Positions 33,808 through 42,832 of a DNA stretch of 64,000 nucleotides are shown piece by piece. This DNA is from a bacterium (lineage in GTDB: Bacteria > Desulfobacterota > Binatia > HRBIN30 > CADEER01), in assembly GCA_019637795.1 (NCBI GenBank), contig JAHBUY010000007.1:1-64000 (forward strand), in the 5' to 3' direction. The position numbers were made by a program, and so were the translations under genes. Under the pieces are notes generated by a model. That model was not told where the DNA came from. It made no database searches and was given only the letters and a program-made list of their open reading frames with translations. The stretch's first letter is position 1. Every line of letters begins with the position of its first letter.

Positions 33808-35214
33808 ATGCTCAAGCGCCTCATAGACTTTCTCATCGCCGCGGTGGGGCTGGTGGTCCTCTTGCCCTTCCTGCTGCTGGTCGCCGTGTTCATCAAGCTG
33901 GACAGCCCGGGACCGGTGTTCTTCCGCCAGGAGCGGGTCGGCCTGAAGGGGCGGACCTTCCGCATCTTCAAGTTCCGCAGCATGGTGAACGGCGCCTACA
34001 AGATGGGCTCGCGCCTCACCACCAAGCGCGACCCGCGCGTCACCCGCGTCGGCCAGATCCTGCGCTGGTTCAAGATCGACGAGTTGCCGCAGCTCATCAA
34101 CGTGCTGGTCGGCGAGATGAGCCTGATCGGGCCGCGCCCCGAGGACCCGCACTTCGTCCGCCATTACACCAAGGCGCAGCGCGCCGTGCTGTCGGTGCGG
34201 CCGGGGATGGTGGGGCCGAGCCAGATCCTCGGGCGCGACGAGCTCGAGAGCTACCCCGAGGGCCTCAAGGACACCGAGGCGTACTACGTCGAGCACATCC
34301 TGCCGGAGAAGCTCGAGCGCGATCTCGACTACGTGCGGCGAGCCACCTTCTGGGGCGACATGGGCCTGCTGGCGCGCGGCATCTGGGCGACGGTCCGCGG
34401 CGCCGTGAAGACCAAGTTCCTCTGGCGCCGCCGCCACCGCGTCGCGCTCTTCGCGATCGATTGCGTGCTGGTCGGCGTCTCCTGCTTCGTCGCCTTCATG
34501 ATTCGCAACGACTTCGAGTGGCCGCAGGACCCGCGCTTCCTGTTCCTGCCGATGTTGATCGTGCTGGTGGCGCGGGCCGCGACCCTCATGTACTTCGGCG
34601 CCTACCAGGGGGTGTTCGCCTATTTCGGCCTCTACGACCTCGCGGCGCTCTTCAAGGCCGTATCGCTCAGCGCGGTGATCGCCGGCGGGCTCACGTTCTT
34701 CGTCGGCCTGCAGTCGTTTCCGCGCTCGGTGTTCGTGATCGACTGGGCGATCGTGCTCTTCATGCTCAGCGGCGTGCGCTACGGTCTGCGCATCTGGGTG
34801 CGCCACGGCTGGCGGCAGCGCGGTCAGCGGCGGCAGAAGGCGCTGGTGGTCGGCGCCGGCGTCGGCGGCGAGTCGATCGCCCGCACCCTGCTCGAGGATC
34901 CGCTCTGCCCCTACCGGCCGGTGGGATTCATCGACGAGGTGCCGGAGCGCTGGGGCTCGCTGATCCACGGCGTGCGCGTGCTCGGCGGGGCCGCCGAGCT
35001 GCCGCTGGCGGTGTCGGCGAACCGCATCCAGGCGGTGTTCGTGTGCGTGTCGGACCTCAGCGACGACGCGGCGCGCGAAGTGGTCGACGTCTGCGAGCAG
35101 GCGGGCGTGGAATATCGGATCGTGCCGGCGTTGAGCGACCTGCTGAGCGCCGAGACATTTGGCAATGAACGCAACGGCCTGCCCTCGGGCAGCATGGCGG
35201 TCGTGCGGCATTGA
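33808..35214 (+). CDS. phosphoglycosyl transferase fused to a C-terminal membrane and Rossmann domain
   Basis: In this 468-residue protein the first 205 residues are a monotopic phosphoglycosyl transferase: re-entrant helix DFLIAAVGLVVLLPFLLL, SPGPVFFRQERVG, FKFRSM, and the catalytic KIDELPQLINVL with MSLIGPRPE. After it come four hydrophobic helices (about 215-325) and a nucleotide-binding-like Rossmann domain (VVGAGVGGESIARTLLED near 347) of the kind found at the N-terminus of WbaP and CapD/FlaA1 proteins. In WbaP-type enzymes the order is the reverse, so the architecture here is permuted. It should start repeat-unit synthesis by placing the first phosphosugar on undecaprenyl phosphate. Confidence 0.88.
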   Translation: MLKRLIDFLIAAVGLVVLLPFLLLVAVFIKLDSPGPVFFRQERVGLKGRTFRIFKFRSMVNGAYKMGSRLTTKRDPRVTRVGQILRWFKIDELPQLINVLVGEMSLIGPRPEDPHFVRHYTKAQRAVLSVRPGMVGPSQILGRDELESYPEGLKDTEAYYVEHILPEKLERDLDYVRRATFWGDMGLLARGIWATVRGAVKTKFLWRRRHRVALFAIDCVLVGVSCFVAFMIRNDFEWPQDPRFLFLPMLIVLVARAATLMYFGAYQGVFAYFGLYDLAALFKAVSLSAVIAGGLTFFVGLQSFPRSVFVIDWAIVLFMLSGVRYGLRIWVRHGWRQRGQRRQKALVVGAGVGGESIARTLLEDPLCPYRPVGFIDEVPERWGSLIHGVRVLGGAAELPLAVSANRIQAVFVCVSDLSDDAAREVVDVCEQAGVEYRIVPALSDLLSAETFGNERNGLPSGSMAVVRH

Positions 35215-35258
35215 CGGGCAGGCAAGACACTTCAGGAGTCTCACAGGGGGACGCGACA

Positions 35259-36254
35259 ATGGGGGATCTCGTTCTGGTCACCGGTGGAGCCGGGTACGTG
35301 GGCTCGCATCTGATTCGCAAGCTGCTGGCGCGTGGGCACCGCGTCCGCGTGCTCGACAACTTCATCTACGGCGGCCACGGGCTCGACGGGGTGACGGACC
35401 ACCCGGACCTCGAGCTGCAGACCGGCGACATCTGCGACGACCGGGCGCTGGCGCGGGCGACCAAGGGCGTGCGCGCCGTGGTGGCCCTGGCGGCGATCGT
35501 CGGCGATGCGGCGTGCGATCTCGATCCGGCGCGCACGATGGCGATCAATTACGAGTCGACGCGCCAGATCCTCGAGGCCTGCAAGGCGGCGAAGGTCGAG
35601 CGCCTGGTGTTCGCCTCCTCCTGCAGCGTGTACGGCGCCAACGGCAACGACCTGATCCACGAGCGCTCGCAGCTCAACCCGGTGTCGCTGTATGCGCGGA
35701 CGCGCATCATGTCCGAGGATCTGTTGTTGGCGCAGGACGACGTCGACGTCATCATCCTGCGCCTGGCGACGGTCTGCGGCGTGTCGGCGCGCATGCGCTT
35801 CGATCTGATGGTCAACACCATGACAGCCTGCGCCACGGCGCAGGGCGCCATCCGGGTGAGCGGCGCCAAGCAGTGGCGCCCCCACCTGCACGTGCAGGAC
35901 GCCGCCGAGGCATTCCTCGCCGCCGTCGAGATCGGGCGGACGCGCGAGAAGACCTTCAACGTCGGCTCCGACCAGCAGAACTACACCGTCGGTGAGATCG
36001 CCGAGTTGGTCGCCAAGCAGTACCCGGGGACGCAGATCGAGTACGCGCCGAACGGTCACGACCTGCGCAGTTATCGCGTCGCCTTCGACCGCATCCGCGA
36101 CGGGCTGGGCTTCCGCGCCACGCGCACGGTCGACGACGCGATCGCCGAGGTGGGCGGCCTGATGACCAGCGGCCGGATCCCGGACTTCCGGCACGATCAG
36201 TTCCACAACGCCAAGTGGCTGAGCGCCTCGGGGCGCCTCCAGGGAGCGGCGTGA
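35259..36254 (+). CDS. NAD-dependent sugar epimerase/dehydratase (extended SDR)
   Basis: This 331-residue protein starts at an ATG after AGGGGGA. The NAD-binding motif is TGGAGYVGS (residues 8-16). The active-site Ser lies in FASSCSVYG. The catalytic tyrosine motif reads YARTR, where the family norm is YxxxK, so the usual lysine is arginine. The core and C-terminal helices otherwise match nucleotide-sugar epimerases or dehydratases. The substitution could slow or change the chemistry. It is followed two bases later by an oxidoreductase gene, suggesting consecutive steps on one nucleotide sugar. Confidence 0.82.
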   Translation: MGDLVLVTGGAGYVGSHLIRKLLARGHRVRVLDNFIYGGHGLDGVTDHPDLELQTGDICDDRALARATKGVRAVVALAAIVGDAACDLDPARTMAINYESTRQILEACKAAKVERLVFASSCSVYGANGNDLIHERSQLNPVSLYARTRIMSEDLLLAQDDVDVIILRLATVCGVSARMRFDLMVNTMTACATAQGAIRVSGAKQWRPHLHVQDAAEAFLAAVEIGRTREKTFNVGSDQQNYTVGEIAELVAKQYPGTQIEYAPNGHDLRSYRVAFDRIRDGLGFRATRTVDDAIAEVGGLMTSGRIPDFRHDQFHNAKWLSASGRLQGAA

Positions 36255-36255
36255 G

Positions 36256-37320
36256 GTGGGAGCGCGGCTGCGCGTCGGCCTGATCGGTTGCGGGCGCATC
36301 GCCCGCGTGCACCGCGCCTACCTGCAGGGGTTGTCCTCGGTCGAGCTGATCGGGGTCCATGACGTCGACGCGGCGGCGCGCAGCGCGTTCGCCGCGGAGT
36401 GCGGCCTGCCGGCGCTCGGCTCGGTGGGCGAGCTCGTCGAGCGCGGGAGGCCGGACGTGGTGCACGTCCTGACCCCGCCGGCGACCCACGCGCCGCTGGC
36501 CCTCGAGCTGCTTAGAGCCGGGGTCAACGTGCTGGTCGAGAAGCCGATGGCGCTCAACACCGCCGAGGCCGACCAGGTGGTCGCGGCCGCGCGCAAGGCG
36601 GGGCGCTGGGTGAGCGTCGATCACAACCGCTGGTTCGATCCCGTCGTCCAGCAGGCGGCGGCGATCGTCGAGGGCGGGTGCATCGGCAGCGTGGTCGGCG
36701 TCGAGGTGTTCCAGGGCGCCGAGGCCGGCGAGGCCGACAAGCACGCCGACGCGATGGCCCACTGGAGCGCGCGACTGCCCGGCGGCCTGTTGAACAACCT
36801 GGCGTCGCATCCGCTCTACCTGGCGCGCCGCTTCGCCGGCCGCTTGCGCGATCTGCGCGTCATCGCCCAACGCGACGGCGGCCTGCTCGAGGAAGTGCGA
36901 TTGATCGCCGAGGGCGACCGCGCCCTGGTCGGCGTCACCATGTCCCTGCGCGCGCAGCCGTTCATGAACCGGCTCACCGTGCTCGGCACGGCCGCGACCC
37001 TGGAAGTGAATCTCAACAACATGACCCTGATCGAACGTCGCCCGCGCCGCCTGCCGAAGCTGGTCGGCAAGGTGTGGCCGAACGTGCACGAAGCGGCGCA
37101 GTTGGTGACCGCGACGGCGCGCAACGCGGTCGCCTACGCGACCGGTCGGCAGCGCTTCTATCCCGGCATCGGTCTGCACCTCGCCGCGCTCTACGCCGCC
37201 GTCGGCAATGGCGAGGAACCGCCAGTGAGCGCCGCCGAAGGGCGCGACGTCGTCGCCTGGTACGACGAGATCCTGGCCCAGAGCGGCATCGCCGCCGCGC
37301 CCGCGGCACTGGCAGGCTGA
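36256..37320 (+). CDS. Gfo/Idh/MocA family oxidoreductase
   Basis: This 354-residue protein has an N-terminal Rossmann motif GLIGCGRIARVHRAYL and the family signature LVEKPMALNTAEAD, in which the EKP lysine is catalytic. It is followed by the substrate-side HNRWFDP. The alpha/beta C-terminal domain is complete. Members oxidise or reduce sugars or nucleotide sugars with NAD(P). The start is a GTG right after the epimerase stop. The neighbouring SDR and aminotransferase genes suggest a pathway to a modified or amino sugar. Confidence 0.86.
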   Translation: MGARLRVGLIGCGRIARVHRAYLQGLSSVELIGVHDVDAAARSAFAAECGLPALGSVGELVERGRPDVVHVLTPPATHAPLALELLRAGVNVLVEKPMALNTAEADQVVAAARKAGRWVSVDHNRWFDPVVQQAAAIVEGGCIGSVVGVEVFQGAEAGEADKHADAMAHWSARLPGGLLNNLASHPLYLARRFAGRLRDLRVIAQRDGGLLEEVRLIAEGDRALVGVTMSLRAQPFMNRLTVLGTAATLEVNLNNMTLIERRPRRLPKLVGKVWPNVHEAAQLVTATARNAVAYATGRQRFYPGIGLHLAALYAAVGNGEEPPVSAAEGRDVVAWYDEILAQSGIAAAPAALAG

Positions 37321-37323
37321 GCG

Positions 37324-38295
37324 GTGAGCACGGTGCTGGTCACCGGTGCCGCCGGATTCCTCGGCGGCGCCATCGTTGCCCGTCTGCGCGCCGACGGGAT
37401 GCGCGTGCGCGCCTTCGTCCGTCCGGGTCGGACGGTGGTGGCCGACGAGGTCGTCGAGGGCGATCTCCGCGATCGCGAGGCGCTCGCCCGCGCGGTTGCC
37501 GGCGTCGACGCCGTGGTCCATGCCGGCGCTCGGGTCGCGACCACCGGCGCGTGGGAGGAGTTCGAGGCGACCAACGTGTCGGCGACCCAGACGCTGATCG
37601 AGCTGGCGCGCGCCGCCGGCGTGCGCCGCATCGTGCACGTGAGCTCGCTGAGCGTCTACGCGGTGCCGAGCGACGGCGCGGTGGTGCGCGAGGACAGCGC
37701 CTACGACGACAGCGGCGGCGAGCGCGGCTTCTACGCCCGTTCCAAGCTGCTCGCCGACCAGGCGGCGATGGCGGCGATCGCCACCGGAGCGCCGGTCACC
37801 GTGATCCGGCCCGGCCTGCTGTACGGCCCGGGACAGCGGCCGCCGCTGGCGCGACGCTCCATCGGTCTCGGACCGCTGCGCCTGCTGCTGGCGCGCCGCG
37901 GCTATCTGCTGCCGCTGGCGTACGTCGAGAACGTCGCCGACGCGATCGTCCTCGCGGTGAGCAGCGCGGCGGCGGCCGGCCGCGCCTATACGATCGTCGA
38001 TTTCCACGCCCCGCAGGCCGACTACGCGCGTCTCTATCGCCAGGTGCAGGGCGCGAACTGGTTCCCGATCTATCTGCCACTCGGGCTGGTGCGGGCGGGG
38101 GTCAGCGGCGTCGAGACCCTGGCGCGCCTGGCCGGGCGGCGGGCTCCGATCAGCCGCCACCAGGTCGACCGCACGCTGCGCAGCGCCACGTTCACCACCC
38201 GCCGGGCACGCGAGGAATTGGGATGGCAGCCGCGCGTCGCGCTCGACGAAGCGCTGCGCCGCAGCTTCGCGGCCCCGGCGGTGCCGGCGACATGA
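37324..38295 (+). CDS. NAD-dependent epimerase/dehydratase (extended SDR)
   Basis: This 323-residue protein starts at a GTG. NAD-binding motif TGAAGFLGG lies at residues 7-15, active-site SSLSVYA near residue 118 and catalytic YARSK near residue 138, so the triad is complete, unlike the SDR at 35259. The C-terminal part resembles the 3-beta-HSD-like or dTDP-4-dehydrorhamnose-reductase-like group. It probably reduces or epimerises a nucleotide sugar. The stop overlaps the next gene, a glycosyltransferase. Confidence 0.82.
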   Translation: MSTVLVTGAAGFLGGAIVARLRADGMRVRAFVRPGRTVVADEVVEGDLRDREALARAVAGVDAVVHAGARVATTGAWEEFEATNVSATQTLIELARAAGVRRIVHVSSLSVYAVPSDGAVVREDSAYDDSGGERGFYARSKLLADQAAMAAIATGAPVTVIRPGLLYGPGQRPPLARRSIGLGPLRLLLARRGYLLPLAYVENVADAIVLAVSSAAAAGRAYTIVDFHAPQADYARLYRQVQGANWFPIYLPLGLVRAGVSGVETLARLAGRRAPISRHQVDRTLRSATFTTRRAREELGWQPRVALDEALRRSFAAPAVPAT

Positions 38296-39593
38296 GGGGG
38301 GGCACCGCGCGGCCCGCCGAGCTCGCCGCCGGGGAGTCGGCGGGCCCCCGCGACACGGCGGCGCCGGCCGATCCGATCTCGGTGCTGTTCGTCGAGGCAT
38401 CGAGCGGCGGCGTCCTCGGCGGCTCGCTCACCGGTCTGTACCACCTGATGCGCGGCATGGACCGGCGTCGCTTCCGCATCGGCATGGTGCTCTACGAACC
38501 GAAGCCGATCGAAGCCGACCTGGCGCGCCTCGACGTGCCGGTCCATCACCTCGCGCGCCGCCGCCTGCCGAAGCAGCACGGGTTGCTCGAGCTCGAGAGC
38601 TATCAGCGGGCGAAACGGCTCGGCGTGATCCGCCAGTTGCTGCGCGGTGGCCGGCAGACGGCCCGCCTGTTCGCCGAGGAGCTGCCGGCCGCGCTGGCGT
38701 TGGCGCGCCTCATCCGCCGCGAACGCGCCGACGTGATCCACCTCGGCAACGGCGTGCGCGCCAACTTCGACGGCATCCTCGCCGGCATCCTCACCGGCGT
38801 GCCGGTGCTCTGCCACGTCAAGGGGTTCGAGAAGTACGGCGGGCGCGAGCGCTGGGCGGCGCGCCACACCATCCTGGTCTGCATGACCCAGGCGGTGCTC
38901 GACGCCTGCCACGCCCACGGGGTGCGGTCGCCGATCGAGCGCATCGTCTACGACGCCGTGGACGAGACCTGGCTGCGGCCGCAACGCGATCCCGCCGATC
39001 TGCGGCGCGAGCTCGGCATCCCGGCCGACGCGCCCTGCGTCGGCATCGCCGGCAACATCCAGGAGTGGAAAGGGCAACGGGTGCTGGTGGATGCGCTCGG
39101 CCTGCTCGGCGACCGCCACGACGCGCACTGCGTGATCGCCGGCGGCGTCCACCGCGCCGGCGAGGCCTACGCCGCGGCGCTGCGGGCGCGCATCGACGAG
39201 CTCGGCCTGGGCGGCCGCGTGCACCTGACCGGGTTCCGCGCCGACATCCCCGAGGTGATGAACGCCTGGGACATCGTCGTCCACGCCTCGGTGCGGCCGG
39301 AGCCCTTCGGCCGTGTCATCCTCGAGGGCATGCTCCTGGGCAAGCCGGTGATCGCCACCGCGGCGGGCGGTGTGCCGGAGCTGATCACCCACGAGGAGAC
39401 CGGCTATCTCGTCCCCCCCGGCGACGCCGCGGCCCTGGCGGCGCAGCTCGGCGCATTGCTCGCCGATCCCGAGACCGCCCGCGCCACCGGCGCCCGCTCG
39501 CGGGACTGGGCGCGCGCGCGCTTCGCCCTCGACCGCCACGTGGCCGAGATGTGCCAGATCTACACCGACGCAGCGAGGACCCGCCACGCATGA
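38292..39593 (+). CDS. GT4 family glycosyltransferase
   Basis: This 433-residue GT-B protein has a short disordered N-terminal extension (about 28 residues), the acceptor half with SSGGVLGGSLTGLYHLM, and ADVIHLGNGVRANF. The donor half has GIAGNIQEWKGQRVLVDAL and the nucleotide-sugar signature RPEPFGRVILEGMLLGKPV. It should add one sugar from a nucleotide donor with retention. The ATG overlaps the previous stop and its own stop overlaps the carbamoyltransferase start. Confidence 0.88.
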   Translation: MRGGTARPAELAAGESAGPRDTAAPADPISVLFVEASSGGVLGGSLTGLYHLMRGMDRRRFRIGMVLYEPKPIEADLARLDVPVHHLARRRLPKQHGLLELESYQRAKRLGVIRQLLRGGRQTARLFAEELPAALALARLIRRERADVIHLGNGVRANFDGILAGILTGVPVLCHVKGFEKYGGRERWAARHTILVCMTQAVLDACHAHGVRSPIERIVYDAVDETWLRPQRDPADLRRELGIPADAPCVGIAGNIQEWKGQRVLVDALGLLGDRHDAHCVIAGGVHRAGEAYAAALRARIDELGLGGRVHLTGFRADIPEVMNAWDIVVHASVRPEPFGRVILEGMLLGKPVIATAAGGVPELITHEETGYLVPPGDAAALAAQLGALLADPETARATGARSRDWARARFALDRHVAEMCQIYTDAARTRHA

Positions 39594-41368
39594 ACATACT
39601 CGGAATTTCCTGCTTCTATCACGACGCCGCCGCCGCGCTCCTGGTCGACGGCCAGTTGGTCGCCGCGTCGGAGGAGGAGCGTTTCTCGCGCAAGAAGCAC
39701 GACGCCGACTTCCCGACGCTGGCGATCCAGTTCTGCCTGGCGCAGGCGGGCATCGGCATCCAGGACGTCGACTACGTCGTCTTCTACGAGAAGCCGTTCG
39801 TGAAGTTCGAACGCATCCTCACCACGGCGCTGCAGGCCGTGCCGCGGTCGTGGAAGGTGTTCGGGGACGCCATGACCACCTGGCTCCTGGACAAGCTGTG
39901 GGTGAAGAACTTCATTCGCCAGGAGCTCGGCATCCCGACCGACAAGATCCTGTTCTCCGAGCATCACCTGTCGCACGCGTCGAGCGCGTTCCTGTGCTCG
40001 CCGTTCGACGAGGCGGCGATCCTCACCGTCGACGGCGTCGGCGAGTGGGCCTGCGCGACCTTCGGCCGCGGCCGCGGCAACGAGGTCTCGCTGCTGCGCG
40101 AGATCCGCTTTCCGCACTCGGTCGGCCTGCTGTACAGCGCCTTCACCGCCTTCCTCGGCTTCGAGGTGAACGAGGGCGAGTACAAGGTGATGGGCATGGC
40201 GCCGTATGGCGAGCCGCGGTACGTCGACAAGGTCGAGAAGCTCTACAAGGTCGAGCGCGACGGCAGCCTGTGGCTGGACATGAGCTACTTCTGCTTCCAC
40301 CACTCGACGACCCGCACCTACAACCAGAAGTTCGTCGACCTGTTCGGCGAGCCGCGCGATCCGGAGTGGCTGTTCTTCACCGAGGCGTCCGGGTTCCCGC
40401 CGTACTTCGGCGAGCGGCCGGACGACTTCGCGCGCATCGCCGAGCGCAACCAGTACTACGCCGACGTCGCCGCCAGCATCCAGCACTGCACCGAAGAGAT
40501 CGTGCTGGCGATGGCGCGGGCGCTGCACGACGAGACCGGCCTCACCAAGCTCTGCCTGGCCGGCGGCGTGGCGCTCAACTCGGTGGCCAACGGCCGCATC
40601 CAGCGCGAGACGCCGTTCAGCGAGCTGTTCGTGCAGCCGGCCGCCGGCGACGGCGGCGGCGCGCTCGGCGCCGCGCTCTTCGCCCACCACGCCGTGCTCG
40701 GCCAGCCGCGCCGCTTCCGCATGGAGCACGCCTACTGGGGGAAGTCGTACGGCGATGGCGAGATCGGCGACTATCTGCGCGGCGCCGGGATCGCCCACCA
40801 CCGCGCCAGCCACGAGGACGAGCTGCTCGATCGGGTCGTCGACCACCTGCGCAAGGGGCACGTCATCGGCTGGTTCCAGAACCGCTTCGAATGGGGGCCG
40901 CGGGCGCTCGGGGCGCGCAGCATCATCGCCGACCCCAGCCGCCCCGACATGAAGGACATCGTCAACACGAAGATCAAGTTCCGCGAGCCCTTCCGGCCGT
41001 TCGCGCCGTCGGTGCTGGTCGACGCGGCGTCGCGCTACTTCGAGCTCGACGATCCGGCGAAGCACTATCCGGCGCGCTTCATGCTGTACGTCGTCGACGT
41101 CAAGCCGGGGCAGGGCGACAAGCTGCCGGCGATCACCCACGTCGACAACACGGCGCGCCTGCAGACGGTCCACAAGGAGCAGAGCCCGCTCTACTACGGG
41201 CTGATCGACCGCTTCGGCCAGGCGAGCGGCATCCCGGTGATCCTCAATACGTCGTTCAACCTGAAGGGCGAGCCGATCGTCACCACGCCGGCGCAGGCGC
41301 ACAGCACGTTCGCGCGCAGCGGCATGGACGCGCTGGTGCTGGGCAACAGCATCGTCACCAAGGGCTGA
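39590..41368 (+). CDS. NodU/CmcH-family carbamoyltransferase
   Basis: This 592-residue protein opens MNILGISCFYHDAAAALLVDG. The metal- and carbamoyl-site block SEHHLSHASSAF lies near residues 122-134. The ATP-binding half includes GGVALNSVANG, and the YrdC-like C-terminal domain carries FQNRFEWGPRALGARSI near residue 436. All are standard for enzymes that move a carbamoyl group from carbamoyl phosphate to a hydroxyl, as in NodU and TobZ. It most likely carbamoylates a sugar of the repeat unit. With the SGNH-like and DUF5989 genes that follow it forms a recurring trio in polysaccharide loci. Confidence 0.92.
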   Translation: MNILGISCFYHDAAAALLVDGQLVAASEEERFSRKKHDADFPTLAIQFCLAQAGIGIQDVDYVVFYEKPFVKFERILTTALQAVPRSWKVFGDAMTTWLLDKLWVKNFIRQELGIPTDKILFSEHHLSHASSAFLCSPFDEAAILTVDGVGEWACATFGRGRGNEVSLLREIRFPHSVGLLYSAFTAFLGFEVNEGEYKVMGMAPYGEPRYVDKVEKLYKVERDGSLWLDMSYFCFHHSTTRTYNQKFVDLFGEPRDPEWLFFTEASGFPPYFGERPDDFARIAERNQYYADVAASIQHCTEEIVLAMARALHDETGLTKLCLAGGVALNSVANGRIQRETPFSELFVQPAAGDGGGALGAALFAHHAVLGQPRRFRMEHAYWGKSYGDGEIGDYLRGAGIAHHRASHEDELLDRVVDHLRKGHVIGWFQNRFEWGPRALGARSIIADPSRPDMKDIVNTKIKFREPFRPFAPSVLVDAASRYFELDDPAKHYPARFMLYVVDVKPGQGDKLPAITHVDNTARLQTVHKEQSPLYYGLIDRFGQASGIPVILNTSFNLKGEPIVTTPAQAHSTFARSGMDALVLGNSIVTKG

Positions 41369-41409
41369 CGGTCGACCTCGCGCACCGCGCTCGCTCCCCG
41401 GGAGATCGG

Positions 41410-42582
41410 ATGGCATCCGCGCGCGGCCGCCGGCTGCTCGGCGGACTCGTCCTCGCCGGCTTCGGCGCCGTCATGGCGCTGCTGGCGGTCGAGGCCGGCG
41501 TCCGCATCCTGCATCTCGTGCCCGACCGCTTCTGGAAGGCGGATCCGCTGCTCGGCACCGCCCTGATCCCCGGCGCGAGCGGCTGGTGGACGCAGGAGGA
41601 GCACGAGTTCGTCGTGCCGATCCGGATCAACGACGCGGGCCGCCGCGACCTCGATCGGAGCCTCGAGAAACCGGCCGGGGCGCTGCGCATCCTGCTGCTC
41701 GGCGACTCCTTCGTCGAAGCGCTGCAGGTGCCGATCGAGCAGACCTTCGCGCGCGGCCTGGAACAACGGCTCGGCGCGGCGCTGGGGCGGCCGGTCGAGG
41801 TGGTGAGCATGGGGGTGAGCGGCTACGGCACGGCCAGCGAATACCTCTGGTACCGCGAGGTCGGCCGCCGCTTCCATCCGGACATCGTGCTGCTGTCGTT
41901 CTACCCGGGCAACGACGTGCGCAACAACAGTCCGACCCTGGAGCCGACCCTGCGGCCGGTCTACGGCGCCGACGGCGCGATCGACCACGTCGTCGGCGGC
42001 AAGGGCGACGCGGGCGGTGGCCGCCGCGGCCTGCTGAACCGCTCCGCGGCGTATCAGTACGTTCGCAAGCTCGTCCTCACCCGGCAGCCGGCGCTGGCGG
42101 CCCGCCTGGTCGACTGGGGCCTGCTGAAAGCGGAGGCGGTGCGGCCGGTGCCGATGGAACACGGCATTCCGGTCGACTACTGGGTGTTCGCGAGCCAGCC
42201 GCCGGCGGCCTGGCAGGAGGCGTGGGCGCACACCGAGTCGCTGTTGTCGGCGTTCAAGGACGCCGTGACCGCCGACGGCGCGACCTTCGCGATCATGGTC
42301 GTCACCGCGCGCGAGCAGATCTACCCCGACGACTGGGCGCAGGTGCAGGCCGCCTATCCGGCGATGCGCGAAGTCAATTGGGACCTCGACGGACCGGAAC
42401 GCCGGGTTCTGAGCTGGTGCGCGCTCAACGACGTGCGCTGTGTGGCGCTGTCGCCGGCGTTCCTCGCCGCGCGCGACAATGGCCCGCGGCTGCACTGGCA
42501 CTTCGATGGACACTGGACGCCCGCCGGCCACGCGCTGGCGGCAGAAACCATGGCTGAGGCCCTGCGGCCATCGCGGCCGTGA
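41410..42582 (+). CDS. SGNH/GDSL-family hydrolase or acyltransferase-like protein
   Basis: This 390-residue protein has one N-terminal membrane helix (about residues 9-30) that anchors it facing the periplasm. Block I reads LLLGDSFVEAL near residue 95. The oxyanion block SFYPGNDVRNN and the catalytic Asp-His pair in HFDGHWTPAGH near residue 364 are intact. The enzyme therefore looks active, on acetyl or other ester groups of the exported glycan. Its place between the carbamoyltransferase and DUF5989 genes matches a conserved gene group. The start is an ATG behind GGGAGA. Confidence 0.82.
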   Translation: MASARGRRLLGGLVLAGFGAVMALLAVEAGVRILHLVPDRFWKADPLLGTALIPGASGWWTQEEHEFVVPIRINDAGRRDLDRSLEKPAGALRILLLGDSFVEALQVPIEQTFARGLEQRLGAALGRPVEVVSMGVSGYGTASEYLWYREVGRRFHPDIVLLSFYPGNDVRNNSPTLEPTLRPVYGADGAIDHVVGGKGDAGGGRRGLLNRSAAYQYVRKLVLTRQPALAARLVDWGLLKAEAVRPVPMEHGIPVDYWVFASQPPAAWQEAWAHTESLLSAFKDAVTADGATFAIMVVTAREQIYPDDWAQVQAAYPAMREVNWDLDGPERRVLSWCALNDVRCVALSPAFLAARDNGPRLHWHFDGHWTPAGHALAAETMAEALRPSRP

Positions 42583-42593
42583 AGGGAGGACAC

Positions 42594-42773
42594 ATGAAGG
42601 TCGGCGAAGGGATGAAGAACCGCCTCGGCATCGCCGGGGAGCTCCTGTCGTTTCTGTGGCAACAAAAGATGTGGTGGCTCATACCTATGGTGATCGTGCT
42701 GCTCGCCTTCGGCGGACTCCTGGTCACCGCGCAGAGCTCGGCCCTGGGGCCGTTCATCTACACGCTGTTCTAG
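42594..42773 (+). CDS. DUF5989-family small membrane protein
   Basis: This 59-residue product starts at an ATG with GGGAGGA just upstream; an in-frame GTG at 42579 lies on the wrong side of that site. It has the typical pattern: a short amphipathic start ending LLSFLWQQKMWWLIP, one membrane helix (MVIVLLAFGGLLVTAQ), and the closing SALGPFIYTLF. DUF5989 proteins recur beside carbamoyltransferase, SxtJ-like and SGNH genes. Function is unknown. It probably helps an inner-membrane modification complex. Confidence 0.85.
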   Translation: MKVGEGMKNRLGIAGELLSFLWQQKMWWLIPMVIVLLAFGGLLVTAQSSALGPFIYTLF

Positions 42774-42832
42774 GTGCCGGGGGGCATCGGGGGACGACGA
42801 CGACACAACCACGGGGGGGTCGAGAATGCCGG

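Noticed and set aside
32365..35259. A 964-codon minus-strand frame opposite the aminotransferase and sugar transferase genes
   Set aside because: It is His/Arg/Asp-rich with no motif, as expected for the reverse strand of GC-rich genes.
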